The position numbers were made by a program, and so were the translations under genes. From Hyphomicrobiales bacterium (lineage in GTDB: Bacteria > Pseudomonadota > Alphaproteobacteria > Rhizobiales > Phreatobacteraceae): DNA of 64,000 bases. The stretch is taken from NCBI GenBank assembly GCA_017304475.1, contig JAFKKV010000027.1:1-64000 (forward strand). The letters run 5' to 3'. How positions within the stretch are numbered: the first letter of the stretch is position 1; every line of letters begins with the position of its first letter. Positions 16,825 to 24,312 of this stretch are shown piece after piece. The notes below the pieces were generated by a model. It ran no database searches and was not told where the DNA came from. It saw only the letters and a program-made list of their open reading frames with translations.

Positions 16825-17658
16825 CTAAGGTTTTGTGCCTGGCTTCCAGCCGATGCGTTCGGAGATCCGCTCGGCGGTGGCAATCGCCTGGCGGGTCAGT
16901 TCGGCGAAGCGCGCCGATCTGGCCGATTGGCCGAAGCTCGAAATGCTCAGGCCGGCGACCACCCGGCCGTCGGGGCCGCGGATCGGCGCGGCCACGCAGC
17001 TGACGAGCTGGTTGAACTCGCCGAGATCGAAGCCGTGGCCGTCGCGGCGGACCTTGGCCAGCGCCTTGTGCAGGGCCTGCGCGCTGGTGATGGTGGCGTC
17101 GGTATAGCGGGCCAGCCCGGCCTCGGCGATGATGGCATCGACCTCGGCGGCATCGCGCCAGGCGGTCAGCACCTTGCCGAGCGCGGTGCAATGGACCGGC
17201 CGGCGCGTGCCGATCTGGGTGTTGATGCGCAGCGGCGCGTCGAGCGGCTCGATCTTGGCGATGTAAACGATGCTGGTTTCGGCCAGGATGGCCATCTGCA
17301 CCGTTTCATTGGTTTCCTTGACGGCCCGTTCCATCAAGGGGCGGGCGATCTCGGCGAGATCCTGCTCGGCGATGGCGCGCGACTTGATGTCGAGGAAGAC
17401 CGGCCCCGGCCGCCAGCCCTTGCCACCCGGTCCGCTCGCCACGAAGCCGCCCTGTTCCAGTGTCCTGAGGAAGCGGAGCACGGTGGACTTGTGCAGGTCG
17501 ATGCTCTGGCTGAGTTCGGTCAGGGTCACATAGCCGGTGCTCGAGCCGAGCGCGCGCAGGATCTTCATCGTCCGCTCGATGGCGCGCACCGGCGAGGCGG
17601 CCGCCGCATCGGACCTGGTCTCGTCGGCGGTGCTGGTGCGCGGCTTGGCCGTCGGCAT
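16825..17658 (-). CDS. IclR-family transcriptional regulator
   Basis: A 277-residue regulator with an Ala/Arg-rich lead of about 22 residues, an N-terminal winged helix (AIERTMKILRAL, YVTLTELSQSIDLHKSTVLRFL, about residues 27-66) and a C-terminal IclR effector domain (HCTALGKVLTAW, VRRDGHGFDLGEF). It is divergent from an enolase-superfamily dehydratase gene and is followed by an aldose epimerase. The intergenic palindrome TGAAA-N5-TTTCA at 17725-17739 is a likely binding site, resembling sites of KdgR-type IclR regulators that respond to sugar-acid intermediates. Confidence 0.92.
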   Translation of the reverse strand: MPTAKPRTSTADETRSDAAAASPVRAIERTMKILRALGSSTGYVTLTELSQSIDLHKSTVLRFLRTLEQGGFVASGPGGKGWRPGPVFLDIKSRAIAEQDLAEIARPLMERAVKETNETVQMAILAETSIVYIAKIEPLDAPLRINTQIGTRRPVHCTALGKVLTAWRDAAEVDAIIAEAGLARYTDATITSAQALHKALAKVRRDGHGFDLGEFNQLVSCVAAPIRGPDGRVVAGLSISSFGQSARSARFAELTRQAIATAERISERIGWKPGTKP

Positions 17659-17724
17659 GGTCGCGATATCTTCCGCTGATCGGCCTGTTGCCCTTGTGGC
17701 CGGGTCGGCTATGTCTAGGTTACA

Positions 17725-17739
17725 TGAAACCGGATTTCA
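17725..17739. promoter_or_regulatory. Candidate IclR operator, TGAAA-N5-TTTCA
   Basis: TGAAACCGGATTTCA has perfect 5-base arms and lies in the divergent region between the IclR gene (start 17658) and the dehydratase gene. KdgR-type IclR regulators bind sites with the same TGAAA/TTTCA arms. It falls between the ATG at 17711 and the TTG at 17753, and that position favours the downstream start for the dehydratase. Confidence 0.5.
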
Positions 17740-17752
17740 ACAGGTGAGACCG

Positions 17753-18901
17753 TTGACCGAGACAGCTGCGATATTGGGTGCCGGTGAGGTCAGGATCGTA
17801 TCGGTCGAGGCGCTTGCCTTGCGCGCGCCGATCGACGTGCCCGTCAAGACCTCCTTCGGCACCATGACCGACCGCCCGGCGGTGTTCCTGCGCGTGCGCG
17901 ACGCGGATGGCGCAGAAGGGTTCGGCGAGGTCTGGTGCAACTTTCCCTCGGTCGGGGCCGAGCACCGGGCGAGGCTCGCACTCTCGGTCGTCGGCCCGGC
18001 TCTGGTCGGGCTGGGAGCTGTGCAACCAAGCGAGATCTTCGCGCGCCTGATGGGCCGCCTGCACATCCTGGCGATCCAGTCGGGCGAATGGGGGCCGCTG
18101 CGCCAGGTCGCCGCCGGCCTCGACATGGCCTGCCACGACCTGGCCGCACGCAAGGCCGGCCTGCCGCTCTGGCGCTGGCTCGGCGGGGCGCCCGGCCGCA
18201 TTCGCGCCTATGCCAGCGGCATCGGCCCGGAGCAGCCGGCGGCGGTGGCGGCACGCGGGCGCGATCTCGGCCATCGTGCGTTCAAGCTCAAGGTCGGTTT
18301 CGGCGAAGAGGTCGACCGGCGGTCGCTGGATGCGGTGCGCGGCCTGCTCGGCGATGCCGCTATCCTGATGATCGACGCCAACCAGGGCTGGAGTGCGCAA
18401 GAGGCGGCCCGGCTCGGTGCCAGCCTTGCACGGTCCTATGGCCTTGCCTGGATCGAAGAGCCCATTGCCGCCGACCGTCCGCTGGCCGAGTGGCGCGACG
18501 TTGCCGGACAGGTCGGCACGGCGCTGTCGGCAGGCGAGAACATGAACACCCTGGCCGAGTTCGATGAGGCGATCGCGTCGGGCTGTTTTGCGATCCTGCA
18601 GCCGGACGCCGCCAAGTGGGGCGGCGTTTCGGGTTGCCTTCAGGTGGCGCAGCGGGCGCTCGGCGCCGGCATCAGCTATTGCCCGCATTATCTCGGCGGC
18701 GGCATCGGGCTGATGGCCTCGGCCCACCTCCTGGCGGCGGCCGGCGGGCCGGGCATGCTGGAGATCGATACCAATCCCAATCCCTGGCGCGACCGGCTGG
18801 TGGGGGACGCGCTGACGGTCGCCGACGGGCTGATCGAGCTTCCCGACGCGCCGGGGCTGGGCATCGCGGTGGATTGGGACGGGCTGATAAGAGGCGGCTG
18901 A
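17753..18901 (+). CDS. Enolase-superfamily (mandelate racemase/muconate lactonizing) enzyme
   Basis: About 382 residues with an N-terminal capping domain and a C-terminal beta-barrel. The catalytic and metal residues are visible: the KLKVG lysine motif, Asp in MIDANQGW, Glu in WIEEPI, Glu in SAGENMN and a His in CPHYLGGG. Such enzymes dehydrate sugar acids or racemise mandelate-type acids; a sugar-acid dehydratase fits the neighbourhood. I place the start at the TTG at 17753, with AGGTGA 4-5 bases before it and the operator upstream. An ATG at 17711 (14 codons longer, no ribosome site) and a GTG at 17744 are alternatives. Confidence 0.85.
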   Translation: MTETAAILGAGEVRIVSVEALALRAPIDVPVKTSFGTMTDRPAVFLRVRDADGAEGFGEVWCNFPSVGAEHRARLALSVVGPALVGLGAVQPSEIFARLMGRLHILAIQSGEWGPLRQVAAGLDMACHDLAARKAGLPLWRWLGGAPGRIRAYASGIGPEQPAAVAARGRDLGHRAFKLKVGFGEEVDRRSLDAVRGLLGDAAILMIDANQGWSAQEAARLGASLARSYGLAWIEEPIAADRPLAEWRDVAGQVGTALSAGENMNTLAEFDEAIASGCFAILQPDAAKWGGVSGCLQVAQRALGAGISYCPHYLGGGIGLMASAHLLAAAGGPGMLEIDTNPNPWRDRLVGDALTVADGLIELPDAPGLGIAVDWDGLIRGG

Positions 18902-18912
18902 GGCACCAAAAA

Positions 18913-19073
18913 ACCCTCTCCCGTAGGGAGAGGGCGGCGGCGTCAGCCGCCGGGTGAGGGGCGTGGGCGCTCAGAACTGTAGCGGTGCTCGTCGCGCATG
19001 GCGCCTCATCCTGAGATGGACGTCCCCTCGTCCGGCGCCTGACGGCGCCACCTTCTCCCTCTGGGAGAAGGTT
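18913..19073. repeat. Palindromic intergenic repeat, family 1 (two inverted modules)
   Basis: The forward module (18913-18961; CCCTCTCCC-GTA-GGGAGAGGG and GGCGGC-GTCA-GCCGCC) and the reverse module (19024-19073; GGCGCC-TGAC-GGCGCC and CCTTCTCCC-TCT-GGGAGAAGG) flank a spacer ending in GAGATGGACGTCCCCTC. It lies between the convergent ends of the dehydratase and LacI genes, and could also act as a bidirectional terminator, though no T-run follows. Confidence 0.88.
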
Positions 19074-19111
19074 GTTTTGCGTGGGGCCCACTCGCTATTC
19101 CCCATTCCCCC

Positions 19112-20155
19112 TCACGTACTACCGCGCACCACCAGGTCGAAGCCGAGATCGACCACCCGGTCGCCGGCTTCGCCGCCGGCCAGCCGCTTCAGCAGGATCT
19201 CGATGGTCTGCTGGCCGATCTCGCGCCGGGGTGGCCTGACCGTGGTCAGTCCCGGTTCGCTCGCCGCGCCGAATTCGAGATCGCCGAAACCGCAGAGCTT
19301 CAAGCGGTCGGGAATGGCGAGGCCGAGCCGCTGCGCCTCGAATAGGGCGCCGAGCGCCAGGGTGTCGTTGGTCGCGAAGACGGCATCGACATCGCCATGC
19401 CCGGCCATGAGCTCGGCGAAGGCGCGAGCGCCGCCGACCGTGCTGGCGCGCTCGGCGACCAGCACCTCCGCCGGGGCCTCGAAGCCCGCCGCGAGCGCCG
19501 CTTCGACAAAGCCGGCATGGCGCTCCACCGCCCGGTAGTCGCGATCCATCATCGCGCCGATGAAACCGAGACGTCTGGCGCCGCGTGCCTTGAAATGGTC
19601 GATGACGATGCGGCCGGCGGCCCGTTGCGAAAAGCCGATGATCGTATCGATCGGATGATCGGTCAGCTCCCAGGTCTCGATGACGGGAATCTCCGCCTCG
19701 ATCAGGGCGCGGATGGTGTTGCGTGTGTGCCGCCGGCCGGTCAGCACCATGGCGGCCGGGGACCAGGCCAGGAACGAGGCGACGAGGCGTTCCTCATTGT
19801 CTTCCGAATGGTCGCTATTGCCCAGCATGAGCTGATAGTCGGTGCCCTTCAGTCCCTGTTCCATCGCCTCGACGGTGGCTGCGAAGAACGAATTGACGAT
19901 CGAGGGGATGATCACCCCGATGGTCATGCTGCGGGCGCTGGCGAGCGCCCCGGCCATCAGGTTGCGCCGGTAGGACAGCCGTTCCACCGCCTCCTGGATG
20001 CGCGCCCGGACCGCCGGCGAGACGAGGTCGGGCTGACGCAGCGCGCGCGACACGGTCGCGGTCGACACGCCGGCGAGCCGGGCGACATCGGCCATGCGCG
20101 AACGCGCCGAATTCAGGCGCTCGCGCACATGAGGCGATCCGCTGTCGATTCCCAC
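19112..20155 (-). CDS. LacI-family transcriptional regulator
   Basis: A 347-residue repressor: a short lead, helix-turn-helix (MADVARLAGVSTATVSRAL, about residues 21-39), hinge region and a periplasmic-binding-protein-like effector domain (TIGVIIPSIVN onward). I chose the GTG at 20155 because GAGAGGA lies 7 bases upstream; the far ATG at 20263 lacks this. It is divergent from the sugar-type ABC importer gene at 20434. Two LacI-type operator sequences lie between them, so repression of the importer and autoregulation are likely. A near-identical operator at 40169 may extend the regulon. Confidence 0.92.
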   Translation of the reverse strand: MGIDSGSPHVRERLNSARSRMADVARLAGVSTATVSRALRQPDLVSPAVRARIQEAVERLSYRRNLMAGALASARSMTIGVIIPSIVNSFFAATVEAMEQGLKGTDYQLMLGNSDHSEDNEERLVASFLAWSPAAMVLTGRRHTRNTIRALIEAEIPVIETWELTDHPIDTIIGFSQRAAGRIVIDHFKARGARRLGFIGAMMDRDYRAVERHAGFVEAALAAGFEAPAEVLVAERASTVGGARAFAELMAGHGDVDAVFATNDTLALGALFEAQRLGLAIPDRLKLCGFGDLEFGAASEPGLTTVRPPRREIGQQTIEILLKRLAGGEAGDRVVDLGFDLVVRGST

Positions 20156-20230
20156 CTGATATCCTCTCGCTGCCGTCAGGCCGATAGCATATCGCCTGGG
20201 CCGGGCAAAGCCGACACCGGTTGCAGAAGA

Positions 20231-20244
20231 TGATACCGCTTGCA
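20231..20244. promoter_or_regulatory. Candidate LacI-type operator A
   Basis: TGATACCGCTTGCA matches the LacI/GalR pattern TGTAANCGNTTACA at 9 of 12 fixed positions and has the central CG. It lies 76 bases upstream of the LacI start, in the divergent region, and differs from the 40169 site at two positions. It is best explained as an autoregulatory site. Confidence 0.5.
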
Positions 20245-20330
20245 ATGCCATGTCAATGCGCAAGCCGTGGTTGAAGACCGCAATTTACATGAGATCAAGC
20301 CCGGTTTGGCGCAGCGCTTGACCGCTTCGA

Positions 20331-20344
20331 TGTAACCGCTATCA
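20331..20344. promoter_or_regulatory. Candidate LacI-type operator B
   Basis: TGTAACCGCTATCA (reverse complement TGATAGCGGTTACA) matches the LacI/GalR pattern at 10 of 12 fixed positions and has the central CG. It lies 90 bases upstream of the ABC binding-protein gene. Read on the reverse strand it differs from the operator at 40169-40182 at a single position. Confidence 0.6.
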
Positions 20345-20433
20345 TTTGATCCGCGGCGCCCGATCGGCTGATCAGGCCGCGCCGCCAAGCCGGGCGCACA
20401 AGCGTTCACCAGGGCAGAGTTTGGGAGGACGAG

Positions 20434-21684
20434 ATGGACCGCAGGACAGTCATCAAGACGGGCGCCGTGCTCGCCGGCAGCCTCGGCCTGCCGGCCTATC
20501 TGCGCGCGCAGACGAGCCGCAAGCTGAGCATCCTCACCTGGAACATCGCCGACCAGGAGGCGCTGTTCCGGGAAGAGTTCGCCGATTTCCAGAAGCTCAA
20601 CCCGGGCGTCGAGATCGAGTGGCTGGACAAGAAAGGCCCGGAACTGCCGGCCTTCTACCAGACCCAGCTGGTCGCCGGCACGGCGCCCGATATCGTCGAC
20701 CTGCAGGGCGCCATCTGGGTCGAGTGGGCGGCCAATGGCGCGCTGCTCGACCTGACGCCCTATCTCGCCAAGGAGCCGGAGACCGCTAAGCTCTACAACC
20801 CGGATTACCTCAAGGGTTTCGCTTTCGGCGGCAAGACCTTCGTCATTCCCTTCTACGTCGCCAAGACCTTGCTCTACTACAACAAGGTCATGTTCAAGGA
20901 GGCTGGCCTCGCAGGCCCGCCGACCTCATTCGACGAGATCCTGAGCTTCTCGCAGGCCATGGCCAAGGGCGAGAAGACCGGCTTCCTGACGCTGAATTTC
21001 GACTGGCTCTACTGGCCCTTGTTCAAGATGAACGGGGTCGAGCTGTTGAAGCCGGACATGAAGACGCCGGCCTTCAACACGCCGGAGACCGCGGCCATGC
21101 TCGACAAACTCGCCAAGGCGACACAATCGGGGGCGATCAACAAGGTGGCCTGGACCGGCCGCTGGGTCGAGCCGAACGGCGCCTTCGCCGCCGGCAATGT
21201 CGGCATGCTGCAGGCCCATTCCGCCTCCTATTTCTTCGTCAAGGGCCAGGGCCCCTGGGTCAATGGCGACACGCTGGGCGCGGTGCAGGCGCCGGGCAAC
21301 TGGTCGACCCCGACCAATCATGGCCTCGCCGTCTCCAAGACGTCGAAGAACCCCGATCTCGCCTTCGCGCTGGTCAAGCACATGACCGGCAACAAGTGGG
21401 CGACCGAATTCTCTACCCGCCGGCGCATCCTCACGGGCAATCTCGCGGCCGATGCTGCGGGCCTTGCCAAGGTCAAGGCCGAGGACGCGCTGGCCCACAC
21501 GGTGCTGCAAACCCAGCTCGAGCATACCGACAAGATGACCGGCAACTGGCCGCTGCCCAACGATGCCCAGGTCAAGGACGCCTTCTGGCCGGAAATCCAG
21601 AATGCGCTGCTCGGCCGCAAAGACGCCAAGACCGCGCTGGCCGATGCCGAACGCGCGGTCGTGCGCGTCATGCGCCGGTCGTGA
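20434..21684 (+). CDS. ABC transporter substrate-binding protein, family 1 (sugar type)
   Basis: A 416-residue periplasmic binding protein for a carbohydrate importer. The exported N-terminus (DRRTVIKTGAVLAGSLG) has a twin-arginine-like pattern with cleavage after LRAQ near residue 25. The body has the family 1 features (LAGTAPDIVDL-type stretch as VAGTAPDIVDLQG, ALLDLTPYL). It heads the importer cluster with two permeases and a small membrane protein, separated from the permeases by a 360-base gap containing a palindromic repeat. It is probably repressed by the divergent LacI protein. The ligand is not identifiable. Confidence 0.93.
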   Translation: MDRRTVIKTGAVLAGSLGLPAYLRAQTSRKLSILTWNIADQEALFREEFADFQKLNPGVEIEWLDKKGPELPAFYQTQLVAGTAPDIVDLQGAIWVEWAANGALLDLTPYLAKEPETAKLYNPDYLKGFAFGGKTFVIPFYVAKTLLYYNKVMFKEAGLAGPPTSFDEILSFSQAMAKGEKTGFLTLNFDWLYWPLFKMNGVELLKPDMKTPAFNTPETAAMLDKLAKATQSGAINKVAWTGRWVEPNGAFAAGNVGMLQAHSASYFFVKGQGPWVNGDTLGAVQAPGNWSTPTNHGLAVSKTSKNPDLAFALVKHMTGNKWATEFSTRRRILTGNLAADAAGLAKVKAEDALAHTVLQTQLEHTDKMTGNWPLPNDAQVKDAFWPEIQNALLGRKDAKTALADAERAVVRVMRRS

Positions 21685-21766
21685 GGGCGGTGCGGTGGAG
21701 TTTGCAGCCGGTGCAGTGGGCGGCCGCGTTTCAAGGAACAGGACGATAAGCTTGCGCGCGAACCAC

Positions 21767-21924
21767 GACGTCACCCCCGGCCGAGCGAAGCGAGGGGAAG
21801 GGGGACCAGGAGTCGCTTCGTCCGCGCCTGCGGCGCATGCGTTTGCGCGGTCGTATCGTTGGCCGGTGTGCCCTGCAACCTCTGGACCCCCTTCCCCTCG
21901 CTTCGCTCGGCCGGGGGTGACGTC
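21767..21924. repeat. Inverted-repeat element, family 2 (MITE-like, 158 bp)
   Basis: Perfect 38-base terminal inverted repeats, 21767-21804 and 21887-21924, each running from GACGTCACCCCCGG inward to GGGAAGGGGG. They enclose an 82-base centre. A second, altered copy is at 37658-37836, sharing CGCGCATGCGTT-like and CCCTGCAACC core sequences. The element has no coding capacity. It sits between the binding-protein and permease genes of one transporter cluster and could affect readthrough between them. Confidence 0.88.
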
Positions 21925-22044
21925 GAGTATTCGGGAGACTGGCGAAGAGATATCGCTTTCGATTTCTGCGAGATCGCTGGCAGCGGCAAGGAAAGATCGG
22001 CCGGAGCACAGCGAGAGCCCGGAGAGGCCCTCGGAGGCGACAAC

Positions 22045-22983
22045 ATGACCCTTGCGCTTGCCGAGCCGGCCGGAACGCGCCGCAGGTCTTTCATGGCCAA
22101 GAAGAAGACGCGCCAGGCGGTGCTGATCTGGTGCTTCCTGGCGCCGTCGCTTCTGATCTTCCTGCTCTATCGCATCCTGCCGCTTGCCTGGAACCTGGTG
22201 CTGTCGTTCCAGGCCTGGTCGCCTCTGCGGCCTGCCGTCTGGGTCGGGCTCGACAATTACGAGGAGATCCTCACCGACGAGGTGTTCTGGCAGGCGCTCT
22301 GGAACACGCTTTACGTCATCGGCTCGGCACCCATCGGGATTGCCATCGCGCTGGGGCTGGCGCTGCTGGTCAATTCCGACATTCGCGGTCGCGACATCTA
22401 CCGCACCCTGATCTTCCTGTCCTATCCCCTGATGACGGTTGCGGTCGCCATCATCTGGCGCTGGATGTTCGACGAGCGCGTCGGCCTGATCAATTACGCG
22501 GCGCGGGCGCTGCATCTCACCGACACGCCGATCCAGTTCCTCAACTCCTTCACCTGGGCGCTGCCCTCGGTGATCGCAGCCAATATCTGGCAGATGCTCG
22601 GTTTCTACATGATCATCCTCTTGACCGGCCTGCAGAACATTCCCGGCAATCTCTACGAGGCCGCCGAGATCGACGGCGCCAATGCCTTCCGGCGCTTCCT
22701 GCGGATCACCGCGCCGCTCTTGAAACCCTCGATCTTCCTCTGCTTCGTCATCGGCATGTTGAACTCGGTGACGAGCTTCGACCTGGTCTATGTCATGACC
22801 GGCGGCGGCCCGGGCCGGGCCACCGAAATCCTGGTCACCTATATCTACAAGCTCGGCTTCGTGCAGACCCGCTTCGACTATGCCGCCGCCGTCACCATCG
22901 TCTTCTTCGTGCTGCTGATCGTCATTGCCTGGGCCGCCAACCGGCTTTCCGGCGGCAATGCCGGCGCGGTCGACCAGGATTAG
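22045..22983 (+). CDS. ABC transporter permease, sugar type (MalF/UgpA-like)
   Basis: A 312-residue inner-membrane permease with about six predicted transmembrane helices and the cytoplasmic EAA loop EAAEIDGANAFRRF that docks the ATPase. The ATG at 22045 has GGAGG 7 bases upstream; longer versions would start inside the repeat. It is followed 11 bases later by the second permease. Together with the binding protein at 20434 it forms a CUT1-type importer missing only an ATPase, for which the MalK/UgpC-type protein at 13698 is the local candidate. Confidence 0.95.
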   Translation: MTLALAEPAGTRRRSFMAKKKTRQAVLIWCFLAPSLLIFLLYRILPLAWNLVLSFQAWSPLRPAVWVGLDNYEEILTDEVFWQALWNTLYVIGSAPIGIAIALGLALLVNSDIRGRDIYRTLIFLSYPLMTVAVAIIWRWMFDERVGLINYAARALHLTDTPIQFLNSFTWALPSVIAANIWQMLGFYMIILLTGLQNIPGNLYEAAEIDGANAFRRFLRITAPLLKPSIFLCFVIGMLNSVTSFDLVYVMTGGGPGRATEILVTYIYKLGFVQTRFDYAAAVTIVFFVLLIVIAWAANRLSGGNAGAVDQD

Positions 22984-22994
22984 AGGGGCAAGCG

Positions 22995-23807
22995 ATGCAC
23001 CGCTATCCGCGCTGGCCCATCCACCTTGCCTTGGTGCTCGCCTGCTTCGTCATGCTGGTGCCGTTCTACTGGGTGCTGAAGACATCCGTTTCGGGCGAGA
23101 ACATCTTCAGCTATCCGCCCAATATCATCCCGCGCAATCCGCATCCCTTCTTCTATGTCGACGTCTGGTACGCCATTCCCTTCGCGCGTTACTTCTTCAA
23201 CAGCGTGGTGGTCTCGGTCATCACGATCGCCGCCAATGTCGTGTTCAACGCCATGGCCGGCTATTCGCTGTCGCGCGGCTTCGTCGGCAAGGGCGTGGTG
23301 CTCATGCTGTTCCTGTCCTGCATGATGGTGCCGTTCCAGGCGACCATCATTCCGGCCTATCTGATAACGGGCAAGCTCGGCCTGCTCGACAGCTATCTCG
23401 GGCTGGCGCTGCCGCAATTCTCCACCATCATCTGCATCTTCGTGTTCAAGGCGAGCTTCGACGCCGTGGCCCGCTCGCTGATCGATGCGGCCAAGATCGA
23501 CGGCCTGTCGGAATGGCGGATCATCTGGAAGGTGATGATGCCGCTGGCCAAATCGGCCATGGCGACCAATGTGATCCTGTCCTTCATCTGGTCCTGGAAC
23601 AATTTCCTCTGGCCGCTGATCATGACCCGCTCGGCGGATATGCAGACCTTGCCGCTCGGGCTCGCCCGTTTCCTGTCCTACCAGGAGGACACGACGGGCG
23701 CGCTCTACGCCTTCTGCATCATGGTTCTGGCACCGGGCATCCTCCTGTTCCTGCTGGCGCAGAAGGAATTCATCCAGGGCCTGACCTCGGGCGCGACCAA
23801 GGGGTGA
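22995..23807 (+). CDS. ABC transporter permease, sugar type (MalG/UgpE-like)
   Basis: A 270-residue second permease of the CUT1 importer with about six transmembrane helices. The EAA loop is visible as DAAKIDGLSEWRII. The ATG at 22995 is preceded by GAGGGGCAAGCG, giving a ribosome site 7-10 bases upstream. It starts 11 bases after the first permease and ends 4 bases before a small membrane protein gene, which indicates one transcript. Confidence 0.95.
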   Translation: MHRYPRWPIHLALVLACFVMLVPFYWVLKTSVSGENIFSYPPNIIPRNPHPFFYVDVWYAIPFARYFFNSVVVSVITIAANVVFNAMAGYSLSRGFVGKGVVLMLFLSCMMVPFQATIIPAYLITGKLGLLDSYLGLALPQFSTIICIFVFKASFDAVARSLIDAAKIDGLSEWRIIWKVMMPLAKSAMATNVILSFIWSWNNFLWPLIMTRSADMQTLPLGLARFLSYQEDTTGALYAFCIMVLAPGILLFLLAQKEFIQGLTSGATKG

Positions 23808-23811
23808 CGTG

Positions 23812-24228
23812 ATGAGCTATGACGGTGGCGACGACGACCTCTCGCGGCCGCGCTGGCGGCGGCTTCTGTTCAACCGCTTCGTCCTGGTGCCGCTCGTCCT
23901 GGTGCTGCTCGCCGGCGGCTGGAACCTCTACACGCTCACCCACAATGACGGCATCGTCACCGGCCAGGTCGTCGATGAGGCGGGCCGGCCGGTGGCGGAT
24001 GCGGCGGTGACGCTCTGGACCTTCAACTTCACCACCTTCAGCGAGACCGCCAAGGCGACGTCGCGCCAGGACGGCCGCTTCTCCTTTGTCGGCAATGCCT
24101 CGCACAACATCCAGGTGAGCGCCGAAAAGACCGGCGCGGGCCGCTCTGCACGGGTGCCGATCCGGCTCTATTTCCGCTCTCAAAACGTCAACCTGTCCGA
24201 GCCGCTGCGCCTGAAACAGGGGGCCTGA
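23812..24228 (+). CDS. Membrane-anchored carboxypeptidase-regulatory-like domain protein
   Basis: A 138-residue protein: a charged N-terminus, one transmembrane helix (about residues 21-38), then an extracytoplasmic beta-sandwich of the carboxypeptidase regulatory-like type (GIVTGQVVDEAGRPVADAAV, followed by DGRFSFVG). This domain usually serves in binding or structural roles, not catalysis. The start lies 4 bases after the permease stop, so it is translated with the importer. A role as an accessory carbohydrate-binding or stabilising subunit is possible but unproven. Confidence 0.75.
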   Translation: MSYDGGDDDLSRPRWRRLLFNRFVLVPLVLVLLAGGWNLYTLTHNDGIVTGQVVDEAGRPVADAAVTLWTFNFTTFSETAKATSRQDGRFSFVGNASHNIQVSAEKTGAGRSARVPIRLYFRSQNVNLSEPLRLKQGA

Positions 24229-24312
24229 ACCGGTCGCCGCCCGGTCCCGGACGGCGGCTGCCCGGCGCGGTGCGGCAGGTCGGCGAGCCAGGCGCTTGAA
24301 GGGGCGGCCGGC

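Noticed and set aside
20926..22515. Long minus-strand frame over the ABC receptor and permease genes
   Set aside because: It runs through two conserved genes and a repeat, with Arg/Pro/Ala-rich composition and no recognisable domain.
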